This document shows positions 43,349-50,908 of a stretch of 64,000 bases of DNA, in pieces (the stretch's first letter is position 1; each line of letters opens with the position of its first letter). A program made the position numbers and the translations under genes. The notes under the pieces were generated by a model that saw only the letters and a program-made list of their open reading frames with translations, searched no databases and was not told the origin of the DNA. Origin of the DNA: DASTPP01 sp035762175 (GTDB taxonomy: Bacteria > Myxococcota_A > Polyangia > Polyangiales > Polyangiaceae); assembly GCA_035762175.1 (NCBI GenBank), contig DASTPP010000407.1:15620-79619 (forward strand), written 5' to 3'.

Positions 43349-44653
43349 GTGGCCATCGTACCCCAGTTTCCGCCCCTCGACGCCGCCGACGCCGGCCTCT
43401 CCGCGCTGGCGCGCGGCGTCGTCGGCTCCGAGATTCTCCGCATCGCCGCCGAGATTCGCGCCCTCAAGGCCGGGGGCAAGGCAATCTGCAACCTGACCGT
43501 CGGCGACTTCGACCCGGCCCACTTTCCCGTCCCCGACGAGCTCCTCGAGGGAACACGAAAGGCGCTCGCCGAGGGGCATACCAACTACCCGCCCTCCGAC
43601 GGCGTGCCGGCGTTGCGCGAGGCCGTGGTGCGCTTTTACGAGCGTGAGCTCGGGCTGCGCTACCCCGTCGACTCGGTGCTCGTCGCCGGCGGCGCCCGCC
43701 CCCTGCTCTACGGCGCCTACCGCACGCTGCTCGACCCCGGCGACGTCGCCCTCTACCCCGTCCCCTCGTGGAACAACAACCATTACGCGTACCTCTCCGG
43801 CGCCCGCGGCGTCGCCCTCCCCGTCGCGGCCGAGGCCAACTTCTTCCCCACCGTCGACCAGCTCCGCCCGCACGTCGCCGGGGCGCGCCTGCTGCTCATC
43901 AACTCGCCCCTGAACCCCACCGGCACGGCCATCTCGCGCGCCGCGCTCGAGGGCATCGCGACCCTCGTCGTCGAAGAGAACCGCCGCCGCGCGTCGGCGG
44001 GCGCGCGGCCCCTCTTCCTCGTCTTCGACCAAGTCTACTGGACGCTAACCTTCGGCGACACCGCCCACTACACCCCCGTCGGCCTCGTGCCCGAGGTCGC
44101 GCCCCACACGCTCTTGCTCGACGCCCTCTCGAAGTCGTTCTGCGCGACGGGCCTGCGCGTCGGCTGGGGCGTGATGCCCCCCGCGGTGCGCCGCCGCATG
44201 GCCGACATCCTCGGCCACGTCGGCGCCTGGGCCCCCAAGGCCGAGCAGGTCGCCGCCGCCGCCCTGCTCGACGCGCCCGAGGCCGCGCGCGCCTACCAGT
44301 CGGCCATGAAGGCCAAGGTCAAGGCCCGCCTCGACGCCCTCTACGCCGGCTTCTCGTCGATGAAGCGCGACGGCTACCCCGTCGAGGCCATCGAGCCGCA
44401 GGGCGCCATTTACCTCTCGGCCCGCTTCGACCTCTTCGGAAAGCCCATCGGCGGCCGCACGCCGAGCACCAACGACGAAATTCGCAAGCTCTTGCTCGAG
44501 GCCGCGGGCCTGGCCATCGTGCCCTTCCAGGCCTTCGGCCTGAAGGACGAAAACGGCTGGTTCCGCCTGAGCGTCGGCGCCGTCTCGATGGCCGACATCG
44601 AGGCGATGTTCCCCCGGCTGCGGGCCTTGCTCGCCCCCGCCGCCGGGCGCTGA
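43349..44653 (+). CDS. PLP-dependent aminotransferase, class I/II
   Basis: 434 residues from GTG 43349. Fold type I motifs: NYPPSDGVPALREAV, PSWNNNHY, NSPLNPTGTAI, FDQVYWTL with the cofactor Asp, and the PLP-binding lysine in LDALSKSFCATGLRVGW (about 259). The C-terminal small domain closes with GAIYLSARFDLFG. Most similar in pattern to aspartate/branched aminotransferases. Substrate not set. Its last codons and stop are in a 20-bp tandem duplication. Confidence 0.9.
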   Translation: MAIVPQFPPLDAADAGLSALARGVVGSEILRIAAEIRALKAGGKAICNLTVGDFDPAHFPVPDELLEGTRKALAEGHTNYPPSDGVPALREAVVRFYERELGLRYPVDSVLVAGGARPLLYGAYRTLLDPGDVALYPVPSWNNNHYAYLSGARGVALPVAAEANFFPTVDQLRPHVAGARLLLINSPLNPTGTAISRAALEGIATLVVEENRRRASAGARPLFLVFDQVYWTLTFGDTAHYTPVGLVPEVAPHTLLLDALSKSFCATGLRVGWGVMPPAVRRRMADILGHVGAWAPKAEQVAAAALLDAPEAARAYQSAMKAKVKARLDALYAGFSSMKRDGYPVEAIEPQGAIYLSARFDLFGKPIGGRTPSTNDEIRKLLLEAAGLAIVPFQAFGLKDENGWFRLSVGAVSMADIEAMFPRLRALLAPAAGR

Positions 44654-44680
44654 GCCCCGCCGCCGGGCGCTGAGCCCCGC
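44641..44680. repeat. 20-bp perfect tandem duplication over a stop codon
   Basis: CGCCGGGCGCTGAGCCCCGC occurs at 44641-44660 and 44661-44680. The first copy carries the TGA of the aminotransferase (44651-44653). Confidence 0.97.
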
Positions 44681-44740
44681 CGCGCGCGCCGTCGCGGCCT
44701 GCTTGACTCGCGCCGGCCGCGCGCGCCGCGCGCCGCCCGC

Positions 44741-44810
44741 GTCAGGCCGACTCGACACAGACGACCACCGCCGTCGTCAGGCCGACTCGACGCAGACGAC
44801 CGCCGCCGTC
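44741..44810. repeat. 35-bp tandem duplication over a stop codon (minus gene)
   Basis: 44741-44775 and 44776-44810 differ at two positions. The second copy includes the stop of the PP2C gene (44777-44779) and its last codons; the first is an extra 3' end. Confidence 0.93.
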
Positions 44811-45553
44811 GCGTCGGCCCCCCCGCCGCGGGCCTCGCGCCGCGACGCGGCCGCCGCCGTCAATTCACCGCAGAGCGCGCGCGCCGTCGCGCCCGGGCGG
44901 CCGAGGAGACGGGCGAGATCGCCCTCGCCCACGAGCGCGGCGAGGGCGAACGAGCAGAGCAGGTACCGGTCGCCCGCGAGCGGCGCCCCGTCGCGCACCG
45001 AAGGCCGTACGGTCGCGTTCGGGCCGAGCGCGCGCGTGACGACGTCGTCGAGCCCCGCGGGCGCGTCGTCACCGAGCTCGCGCCCGAGCGAGTGGTCGTC
45101 GGTCAGCCGCACGAGCGCCCCGGCGCGCAGCAGGTAGGCGCGGCACGTGCCCACATGCACGACGCGCCACGCGCCGGGCGCGAAGCGCGCGGCGACCGCC
45201 GAAGCGCTGAGGCCGCGCCAGCGGGGGTCGCGCTCGCCGCGGTCGAAGAGCCGGCGGTTGGCGAGCGCAAAGCCCGCCTCGAGCCGCTCGTCACCGGGGC
45301 CCTCGGGGCGGTACGCGTCATAGGTCGGCAAGAACGAAGCGAACCGCTCGGCCAGCGACGCGAGCGCGACCGCCGCGGCGAGGTGCCCGGCGCCGCCCGC
45401 CCCCACCCCGTCGGCGACCGCGCACGCCGCCTCGCCCGCCAGGCCGAACGTCTGATGGACCCACGCCGCGTCATCGGCGGCGCGGCCCGGTCGTGGCGAG
45501 ACGGCGGCGGCAACGTCGAGAACGAAGTCGGGCACGGCCGGCGAACCTAGCAC
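44777..45553 (-). CDS. PP2C-family Ser/Thr protein phosphatase
   Basis: 258 residues. PP2C motifs: NADDAAWV-type DD pair near the start, CAVADGVGAGGAGHLAA (ADG metal site), VVHVGTCRAYLLRAGALVRLTDDHSL (G-x-x-R-x-Y/H strand), and YLLCSFALAALVGEGDL. The last block, normally CSDGL, has SFAL instead, so one metal Asp may be missing. The GTG at 45553 is the longest start; GTG 45535 is also plausible. It would reverse the kinases of this window and fits that context. Confidence 0.82.
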   Translation of the reverse strand: MLGSPAVPDFVLDVAAAVSPRPGRAADDAAWVHQTFGLAGEAACAVADGVGAGGAGHLAAAVALASLAERFASFLPTYDAYRPEGPGDERLEAGFALANRRLFDRGERDPRWRGLSASAVAARFAPGAWRVVHVGTCRAYLLRAGALVRLTDDHSLGRELGDDAPAGLDDVVTRALGPNATVRPSVRDGAPLAGDRYLLCSFALAALVGEGDLARLLGRPGATARALCGELTAAAASRREARGGGADATAAVVCVESA

Positions 45554-45611
45554 CCGGCGCCGGCGCGCGCCCGTCCGCCGGCGCGCCCTCGCCCCCGGGG
45601 CGTCGTCCCGA

Positions 45612-46178
45612 TCAAGGGGCGAGCGTGACCTCGACGTGGCGGTCTTTCGGCCAATCTTCGGGCGAGGGGCTCGCGTCCTTTTCGCCCAGCGACTTGGTCA
45701 ACACGCGGCCCGGGTCGATGCCTTGGCTGACCAGGAAGCTCTTGACCTTCTCGGCCCGCTCGAGCCCAAGCTTCTCGTTGTACGCCTCGCTGCCCCGCGG
45801 GTCGGCGCGCCCGATGAGCTGAATGCGCTTGTCGCGCAGCGCGCCCGTCTTCATGCACTCGGCCAGGCGCATCAGGTCGGGCTGCTCTTCGGACTTCATG
45901 CGGTTCGAGTCGAAGTCGAAAAACGGGTACGAGCCCGTGCACGACACGCGCACGGCGTCGACGACGTACAGGTGGTAGACCTCGAACCGGGGCGGAAAGC
46001 GCCCGAGGTCGGGCGGCTTGGGCGGCTCGACCGGCCGGGCGAGGCCCGTGTCGGGGCTCGTCGGCTCGGGGGGCCGGCTGCACCCGGCCAGGGCGAGCAG
46101 GGCGGCGGCGACGAACGTGGGCAGCCGGGGGGCGCGCCCGCCCCCCGCGGGGGGCTCGGTTCGGCTCGGGCGATTCAT
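45612..46178 (-). CDS. OmpA-family peptidoglycan-binding lipoprotein
   Basis: 188 residues. Lipobox LLALAGC at about 28-34 and a short Pro-rich spacer, then an OmpA/MotB domain: FFDFDSNRMKSE, IQLIGRADPRGSEAYNEKLGLERAEKVKSFL and the ending KDRHVEVTL. It ties the outer membrane to peptidoglycan. The ATG overlaps the stop of the extended AAA ATPase frame (ATGA). Confidence 0.88.
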   Translation of the reverse strand: MNRPSRTEPPAGGGRAPRLPTFVAAALLALAGCSRPPEPTSPDTGLARPVEPPKPPDLGRFPPRFEVYHLYVVDAVRVSCTGSYPFFDFDSNRMKSEEQPDLMRLAECMKTGALRDKRIQLIGRADPRGSEAYNEKLGLERAEKVKSFLVSQGIDPGRVLTKSLGEKDASPSPEDWPKDRHVEVTLAP

Positions 46179-48088
46179 CTTCGTGTCTCTCCCTTCACGA
46201 GAGCGATGCCGTACTTCTCATGCCCAACCAAGGGTACCACGGCGCCGGCGTCGCGACGACGGGCGCAGACATTGTCGTGCCGCCCCGGCGGGGCCCGACG
46301 CGGGGGCACCCCGGCGCAGAGCCGCCAACATAACCCGGCAGTCGCAGCCAAAATCGGCTTCGCCCGAGCGCCAAGAGGGCGCTGTGCTCGGCATTCTAGA
46401 GCGTGGGCCAGGCCGCTCTGGTACGGCCGCAGGCGAGGCTTTGGGAGCGAGGCCGACCGAGGTAGGCCGCCGCGAAAAAACGCAGCATGCGGCCGTACCA
46501 AACCGGCCTGGCCCACTAAGGCCCGCAGCAACCGTACCGCCCGCCCCGATCGCGTCTTCGTGTCGACGAAGCGCGGCGCCCCCGCCCGGCCGCGCTTGCG
46601 CCGGTCGAAGACGACCAGCACGCCCCTCTTGAGCCCGAGCCGCGCGAGGTACCCGTCGAGCTGCTCGAGCCCCTTCGGCAGCGGGTCTTTTTCGCCCTCG
46701 CGCCACACCTTGAGCTCGAGCGCCCGCCGCTGCACCGCCGCGCGCCCGTCGGCGAGGCGGTAGGGCCAGCGCACGAGCAGGTCGATGCGGCCGCGGCCGA
46801 CGCCGTACTCGCGGTCGATGGCCCCGCCGCCGTTCACGATGCGCTGCAAAAAGGCCATGAGCACGAGCTGCGGCGCGGCCTCGTGGTAGGCGACGCCGGC
46901 CGCGAGCACCTCGCCGTGCTCACGCCAGAAGGCGGCGAAGGCGCGCAAGAGCTTGCGGAAGGCGAGGCGCCCGTCGGGCAGCACGAAGCGCGCGGGCTCG
47001 GCGGTCACGTACTCTTCGACGCCGCCGGCCAGCACCCGGACGATGACCTCGCGATAGATGGGGTTGGCGACGCGAAGGGGTTTGTTCGCCGCGACGAGGC
47101 CCAGATCTCGCAGGTACTTGATGTCGTCGTCGAGGTCGTCGGCGGGGGACAGGCCCCCGGAGATGATCGGCGCGAGCACGCGCTTCACGCGCGGCTCGGT
47201 CAGGCGCACGAGCAGCGAGTCGAGGTGCGTCGCGCGCGCCAAGATGAGCCGCTCTTTCGCCCGCTCGAGGTGCTCGGCGGTGACGGGCTCGGCCGGCGGT
47301 ACCGCCATCTTCTCGACCACCTCGCGGGCGAGCGCGTTGACGAGCCAGGGCTGCCCCGCGGTCAGCTCGAAGGCGCGCGCGAGCGCCCCCTCGGTGAAGG
47401 CCTGGCCGGTGTCGGCGGTATGCTGGCCGTAAAGCTCGCGCACCTCGTCAGCGCTGAAGTCGCCGAGGCGCAGCGACTCGACCTTGATGTTGAACGGGCT
47501 CGAGGTGCCGAGCCGCCCAGGGTCGCCGCCGCTCGCGGCCTTGTAGTCGCGCACGTCGCGCAGGCCGCAGAGCACGACCGACCAGGGGAAGGCCCGAGGC
47601 CGCTCGGCGAACCCAGCCCGCAGCTGCCGCAGCACGCTGACGAGGCTCTGCCCCCGCAGCGCGTCGATCTCGTCGAGAAAGAGCGCGAGCGGCCGCGGGC
47701 AAGCCTGCGCCCAGGCCGAGAGCGCGGCGCGGAGCAGCGACGCATCGGTCGCGCCGGGCCAGGGCGGCGGGCGCAGCTCGGGCGGCAGGGCCGAGTCGGC
47801 CCGCAGGCCCAGCTCGGTGAGCACCGCCCGCTGCGCCTCGGCGTAGTCTTCGCCGGTCGCCTCGCCCGCCTCGCACGAGGCGTGCAGCGCGGCGTAGCGG
47901 CCCGAGGCCGTCAGCCGCTCGGCGAGCGCGCGAAGGGCGGTCGTCTTGCCCGTCTGCCTGGGCGCGTGCACGACGAAGTAGCCCATCTGCTCGACCAGGC
48001 CCGCCGCCTCGGGCAGCCTTCGTTCGGCCGGTATCATGTAATGCATCGCCTCGATGCAGGGGCCGGCCGTGTTGAAGCGCCGCTTCAT
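46175..48088 (-). CDS. AAA ATPase-nuclease fusion, C-terminally extended
   Basis: 637 residues from ATG 48088 (MKRRFNTAGPC). Walker A HAPRQTGKTT is at about 41-50, Walker B PLALFLDEIDAL near 138, a sensor GLRDVR, a WH-like segment, and a C-terminal PD-(D/E)XK-like core (GRIDLLVRW, ALELKVW). This is the AAA-like plus nuclease-like family, usually about 520 residues and ending near VRLLRA. Here the frame reads through an inverted-repeat element (46403-46515) for about 110 further low-sense residues. The true protein probably ends near 46520. Similar genes move as clusters of unknown defence-like function. Confidence 0.82.
   Translation of the reverse strand: MKRRFNTAGPCIEAMHYMIPAERRLPEAAGLVEQMGYFVVHAPRQTGKTTALRALAERLTASGRYAALHASCEAGEATGEDYAEAQRAVLTELGLRADSALPPELRPPPWPGATDASLLRAALSAWAQACPRPLALFLDEIDALRGQSLVSVLRQLRAGFAERPRAFPWSVVLCGLRDVRDYKAASGGDPGRLGTSSPFNIKVESLRLGDFSADEVRELYGQHTADTGQAFTEGALARAFELTAGQPWLVNALAREVVEKMAVPPAEPVTAEHLERAKERLILARATHLDSLLVRLTEPRVKRVLAPIISGGLSPADDLDDDIKYLRDLGLVAANKPLRVANPIYREVIVRVLAGGVEEYVTAEPARFVLPDGRLAFRKLLRAFAAFWREHGEVLAAGVAYHEAAPQLVLMAFLQRIVNGGGAIDREYGVGRGRIDLLVRWPYRLADGRAAVQRRALELKVWREGEKDPLPKGLEQLDGYLARLGLKRGVLVVFDRRKRGRAGAPRFVDTKTRSGRAVRLLRALVGQAGLVRPHAAFFRGGLPRSASLPKPRLRPYQSGLAHALECRAQRPLGARAKPILAATAGLCWRLCAGVPPRRAPPGRHDNVCARRRDAGAVVPLVGHEKYGIALVKGETRR
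46403..46515. mobile_element. Palindromic element inside the AAA gene 3' end
   Basis: 28-bp inverted repeats at 46403-46430 and 46488-46515 match at 26 of 28 bases (arm begins GTGGGCCAGGCCG) around a 57-bp core. The foldback is more than 100 bp. It is the right size for a non-autonomous transposable or REP-like element. Target duplications are not clear. Confidence 0.7.
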
Positions 48089-48257
48089 GGGGCGACCTTG
48101 GCCCGAGCGGCACCGCCGGCGCAAGGGCGCCGCGCACCGGGGCGCCGCTCGAGGCCCAAGGGCGGGGTCGATCGCGCCCAGCGCGCCGGGGCGCGCGTTC
48201 AAGAAGGTGCGCGTCGGCGGCGTTCGCGCCCCGCGCTCCCGGCGCGCGGGCTCGGCG

Positions 48258-48420
48258 TCACAGCGCCTTGCGCCGCAGCATGGAGGGTGCCCACAGGTTG
48301 CGCCGCAGCATGAAGGGTGCCCACAGGTTGCGCCGCAGCATGAAGGGCGCCCACAGGTTGCCGTCGTCGACGGTGCCGCCGATCACGATCTTGCCGCCCC
48401 GGCGTGAGCCGTGAGCCGCC
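48258..48420 (-). pseudogene. C-terminal fragment with 10-residue tandem repeats
   Basis: The minus frame reads GGKIVIGGTVDDG and then three copies of NLWAP(F/S)MLRR, ending KAL. The first part resembles the C-terminal end of a delta-60-type propeller repeat. No start lies upstream; the frame begins near the stop of the next gene. The tail is tripled in frame by 30-bp repeats. Confidence 0.45.
48271..48360. repeat. 30-bp tandem repeat, three copies
   Basis: 48271-48300, 48301-48330 and 48331-48360 share 28-29 of 30 bases. It duplicates the 3' end of the fragment in frame, directly before the stop. Confidence 0.95.
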
Positions 48421-48424
48421 CCGA

Positions 48425-48955
48425 CTACGCCCTCCGCCCCGCCGCGATTACCCCGCACGCCGCGACCAGCTTCGCCTCGAGCGCGGCGTAGGCCGAGTCG
48501 CCCACGGGCAGCTCGTCGAGGGCCCAGAAGAGGCCGTAGAGCGTGGCGATGCCGAACTCGTCGCCGACGAAGGCCTTGGTGGCGGGTAGCTCGTCGCCAA
48601 TCTGCCAGTAGACGTCGATGATGGCATGGGCGCCGGTGAGGGGGGCGAGGCGGCCGGCGGCCACCTGGCCGGCGTAGTGGCGTTTCAGGCGCTCGGCGGC
48701 TTCGAGGCGGCGGGGCAGCTTGATGCCGGCCTCGCGCAGCCCGGCTTCGAAGAGGGCGCGCAGGTCGGCGGGGTGGTCGCAGCGGGGGGCGCCGGCGAGG
48801 AGGGCGAGGCTGCGGCTGTCGGTGCCGCGCAAGAGCGCCTCGGTGGCCAGATCGCGCAGCTCGTCGCTCGAGAGAGCGCCGAGCACGTAGCGAGCCGCCT
48901 CGATGCGAAGACGGTGGTCGAGCAGAGTCGGGAGGGAGGTCGATGCGACGGGCAT
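48425..48955 (-). CDS. Hypothetical helical protein
   Basis: 176 residues from ATG 48955. Helical throughout with LGALSSDELRDLATEALLRGTDSRSLALLAG near the start and a C-terminal part with FGIATLYGLFWALDELPVGDSAYAALEAKLV. No membrane or signal segment. I recognise no family. It is divergent from the second palindrome array. Confidence 0.72.
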   Translation of the reverse strand: MPVASTSLPTLLDHRLRIEAARYVLGALSSDELRDLATEALLRGTDSRSLALLAGAPRCDHPADLRALFEAGLREAGIKLPRRLEAAERLKRHYAGQVAAGRLAPLTGAHAIIDVYWQIGDELPATKAFVGDEFGIATLYGLFWALDELPVGDSAYAALEAKLVAACGVIAAGRRA

Positions 48956-49179
48956 GGCGGGGCGTGACGGGGGGCTAGGGTGCTGCTCAGCGGCCGGCGC
49001 GGGGCGCCAAGGAAAGACGCGGGCGAAGGCGAAAAGGGTCTGGCCCCCGGCCGGCCACACCGAAGAGTGCATTGGGGGACGGCTTGTTCCCCAGTTGGGT
49101 AGGCGCAAGCCCTCTGACATGGGGGCACCCCTCGGCGAAAGGTAGGCGGGCGTTTCTGCGCGACGCTGGCGGTCGCGAG

Positions 49180-49533
49180 GGGAACGGCCGGTACGTTCCC
49201 GGTGGCCTCGGAGCCGCCGGGACAACGGTCGGTACATTCTCGGGGGCTTCGGAGCCCGGGGGAGAAACGGCCGCTACTTGGTTGGGGCCGGGTGAGAGCC
49301 TCACAAAAAAGTAACGGTACTTTTTGGGAGGTGGTCGACCACCCCGGAAAAAGTACCGGTACTTTTTCTGGGCGACCGGGAGCCTCACAAAGAAGTAACG
49401 GTACTTTTTCCGGGTGCGCGAACCCCACAAAAATTAGCCGGCGTACTTCTCTGCCTGAGGGTCGAGGGCTTCCGAAAAAGTACGGGTACTTTTTTAGGGA
49501 GGGGGACCACCAGAAAAAGTACCGGTACTTTTT
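49180..49533. repeat. Second array of about nine phased palindromes, 42 bp period
   Basis: The best units are the 20-bp perfect dyad AAAAAGTACCGGTACTTTTT at 49348-49367 and 49514-49533. Others with one or two changes are centred at 49315.5, 49399.5 and 49484.5, and weaker ones at 49189.5, 49230.5, 49273.5 and about 49441. Spacing is 42, 42, 42, 43, 41 and, at the right end, 39 bp. The spacers of about 22 bp include one dyad GGTGGTCGACCACC and a repeated GCCTCACAA. Decay grows to the left. It ends 122 bp before the lipoprotein start. Confidence 0.92.
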
Positions 49534-49654
49534 TTTCGCATTTCTGGTTCGGGGGCCCGAGAGCCAGCGCGCGGCTCGGCCGGGGGGCTTACACCGGCCG
49601 GGGCGCGCGAAAAAAAGACGCAACTGGCCCGCGGGGCTGGCCGAGCGGGTCGAC

Positions 49655-50548
49655 ATGAAGACCAAGACCCTCGGCCTCCATGGCCTCCGCGCGCTGTTCG
49701 TCTCGACCCTGCTGACGGGCTGCGCTTCGACCACCATCGAACAACGCCGCGTCGAGTCGCCCGCCCGGGTGCGCCTGGTGCACCCCGAGCCCGAGGCGTC
49801 GCTGGGCGGCGAGTTCCGGTACGAGGCGGGCGCCGTCGTGGGCGCGCTCGCCTGGCAGAACGCCTGCCGGCGCGAAGAGGTGCGCGAGGTGGAGACGCAG
49901 AAGGTGGCCGTCACGCCCCTGCTCGACAAGCCCGTGAGCTATGCGCTCGTCGCCGTCGGCGCCGCCGCGATCATCGGCGGGATCTACGCCATCGCCAACG
50001 CGGGCGACGGCGAGCACGCCGATTACCGTCGCTGCGACGACCGGTCGAACGACGAGTGCAAGTCTCCGCGCGAGCTCATGACCCAGGCGGGCATCGGGCT
50101 CATCATCTCGGGCCTCGGCTTCGGCAGCTATGGCGTCGCCGGGCTCGCGGCCAAGCCGCGGGTCGCGCCCGTGGGCGCGCCGAGCGTCGAGCAGAAGGTG
50201 CGTACGGTCGAGCCCGACGTGGCGTGCGGCAAGCCGCGGGCGCTCGGCGGCATCACGCTCTCGATCTCGCCGCCCGGCGCCGAGCCCGTGTCCGGCACGA
50301 CCGACGCCGAAGGGGCGCTGCGCATCGAGCTGGGCCCGGGCGCCCTCGTCCCTGGTGGCGCCCGCGTGCCCGTCGAGATTTCGGAGGTGCCCGAGGCCCT
50401 GGCCGAGGTGATTCCGTCGGGTACGGTCGTCGGCGAGGTGTCGCTGCCCGCGCCGGCCCCGGTCGAAGGGCCGACGCGGGGCCGGGGCGGCGCGCAACGA
50501 GCCAAGGGGCGGGGCACCGCGGGGCGAGAGCGCTCGGCGACCCGGTGA
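49655..50548 (+). CDS. Lipoprotein of unknown function
   Basis: 297 residues from ATG 49655. Lipobox LLTGC at about 19-23. A beta-rich outer part is interrupted by two hydrophobic stretches (SYALVAVGAAAIIGGIYAIAN and LIISGLGFGSYGVAGLAA), and a late domain resembles a small sandwich (GGITLSISPPGAEPVSG, SEVPEALAEVIPSG). The C-terminus is a Arg/Gly tail. It is the first gene downstream of the second palindrome array. No family recognised. Confidence 0.72.
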   Translation: MKTKTLGLHGLRALFVSTLLTGCASTTIEQRRVESPARVRLVHPEPEASLGGEFRYEAGAVVGALAWQNACRREEVREVETQKVAVTPLLDKPVSYALVAVGAAAIIGGIYAIANAGDGEHADYRRCDDRSNDECKSPRELMTQAGIGLIISGLGFGSYGVAGLAAKPRVAPVGAPSVEQKVRTVEPDVACGKPRALGGITLSISPPGAEPVSGTTDAEGALRIELGPGALVPGGARVPVEISEVPEALAEVIPSGTVVGEVSLPAPAPVEGPTRGRGGAQRAKGRGTAGRERSATR

Positions 50549-50908
50549 GGGGTGCGCCCTACCGAAGAGCTCCGGCCGGGCGTGCCGGCAGCCCCGCCAC
50601 ACCCTGCGGCGCGGGTGACACGCTCGAGCGTTCGCTCCGATCTCGGCGGCGGCGCCTCGCGGAGGCCCGCGGTTGCGCCGCGCCCGAACCGCTTTGCCCG
50701 CGTGGCTCGTCGGTTGCAATTCGCCAGCGGGTAAGCGACGAGGCTAGGTAGATTAACGATTCTGAGCCTTCCTGTCGTCGCTCACGATGGGGCGTTCAGG
50801 GCCCCCCTCTTGCGGGCGGGGGCGCGGCCGGGTCGGGCCGCGCCCCCGCCAGAAGGGGGCCGTGTCGCCGCGCGGCGAGGGTGTCACGAGAAGGGAAAGG
50901 ACGCGACG
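50549..50908. other. Intergenic, promoter and leader of the esterase gene
   Basis: 360 bp without a credible gene. It includes an AT-rich patch (TAGATTAACGATTCTGAG near 50750) and a perfect 15-bp hairpin described separately. Confidence 0.5.
50815..50850. promoter_or_regulatory. Perfect 15-bp stem hairpin in the leader
   Basis: GGCGGGGGCGCGGCC at 50815-50829 pairs exactly with 50836-50850 around a 6-base loop. It lies 59 bp before the start of the esterase. With no T run it may be a leader structure or a protein-dependent terminator for the upstream gene. Confidence 0.5.
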
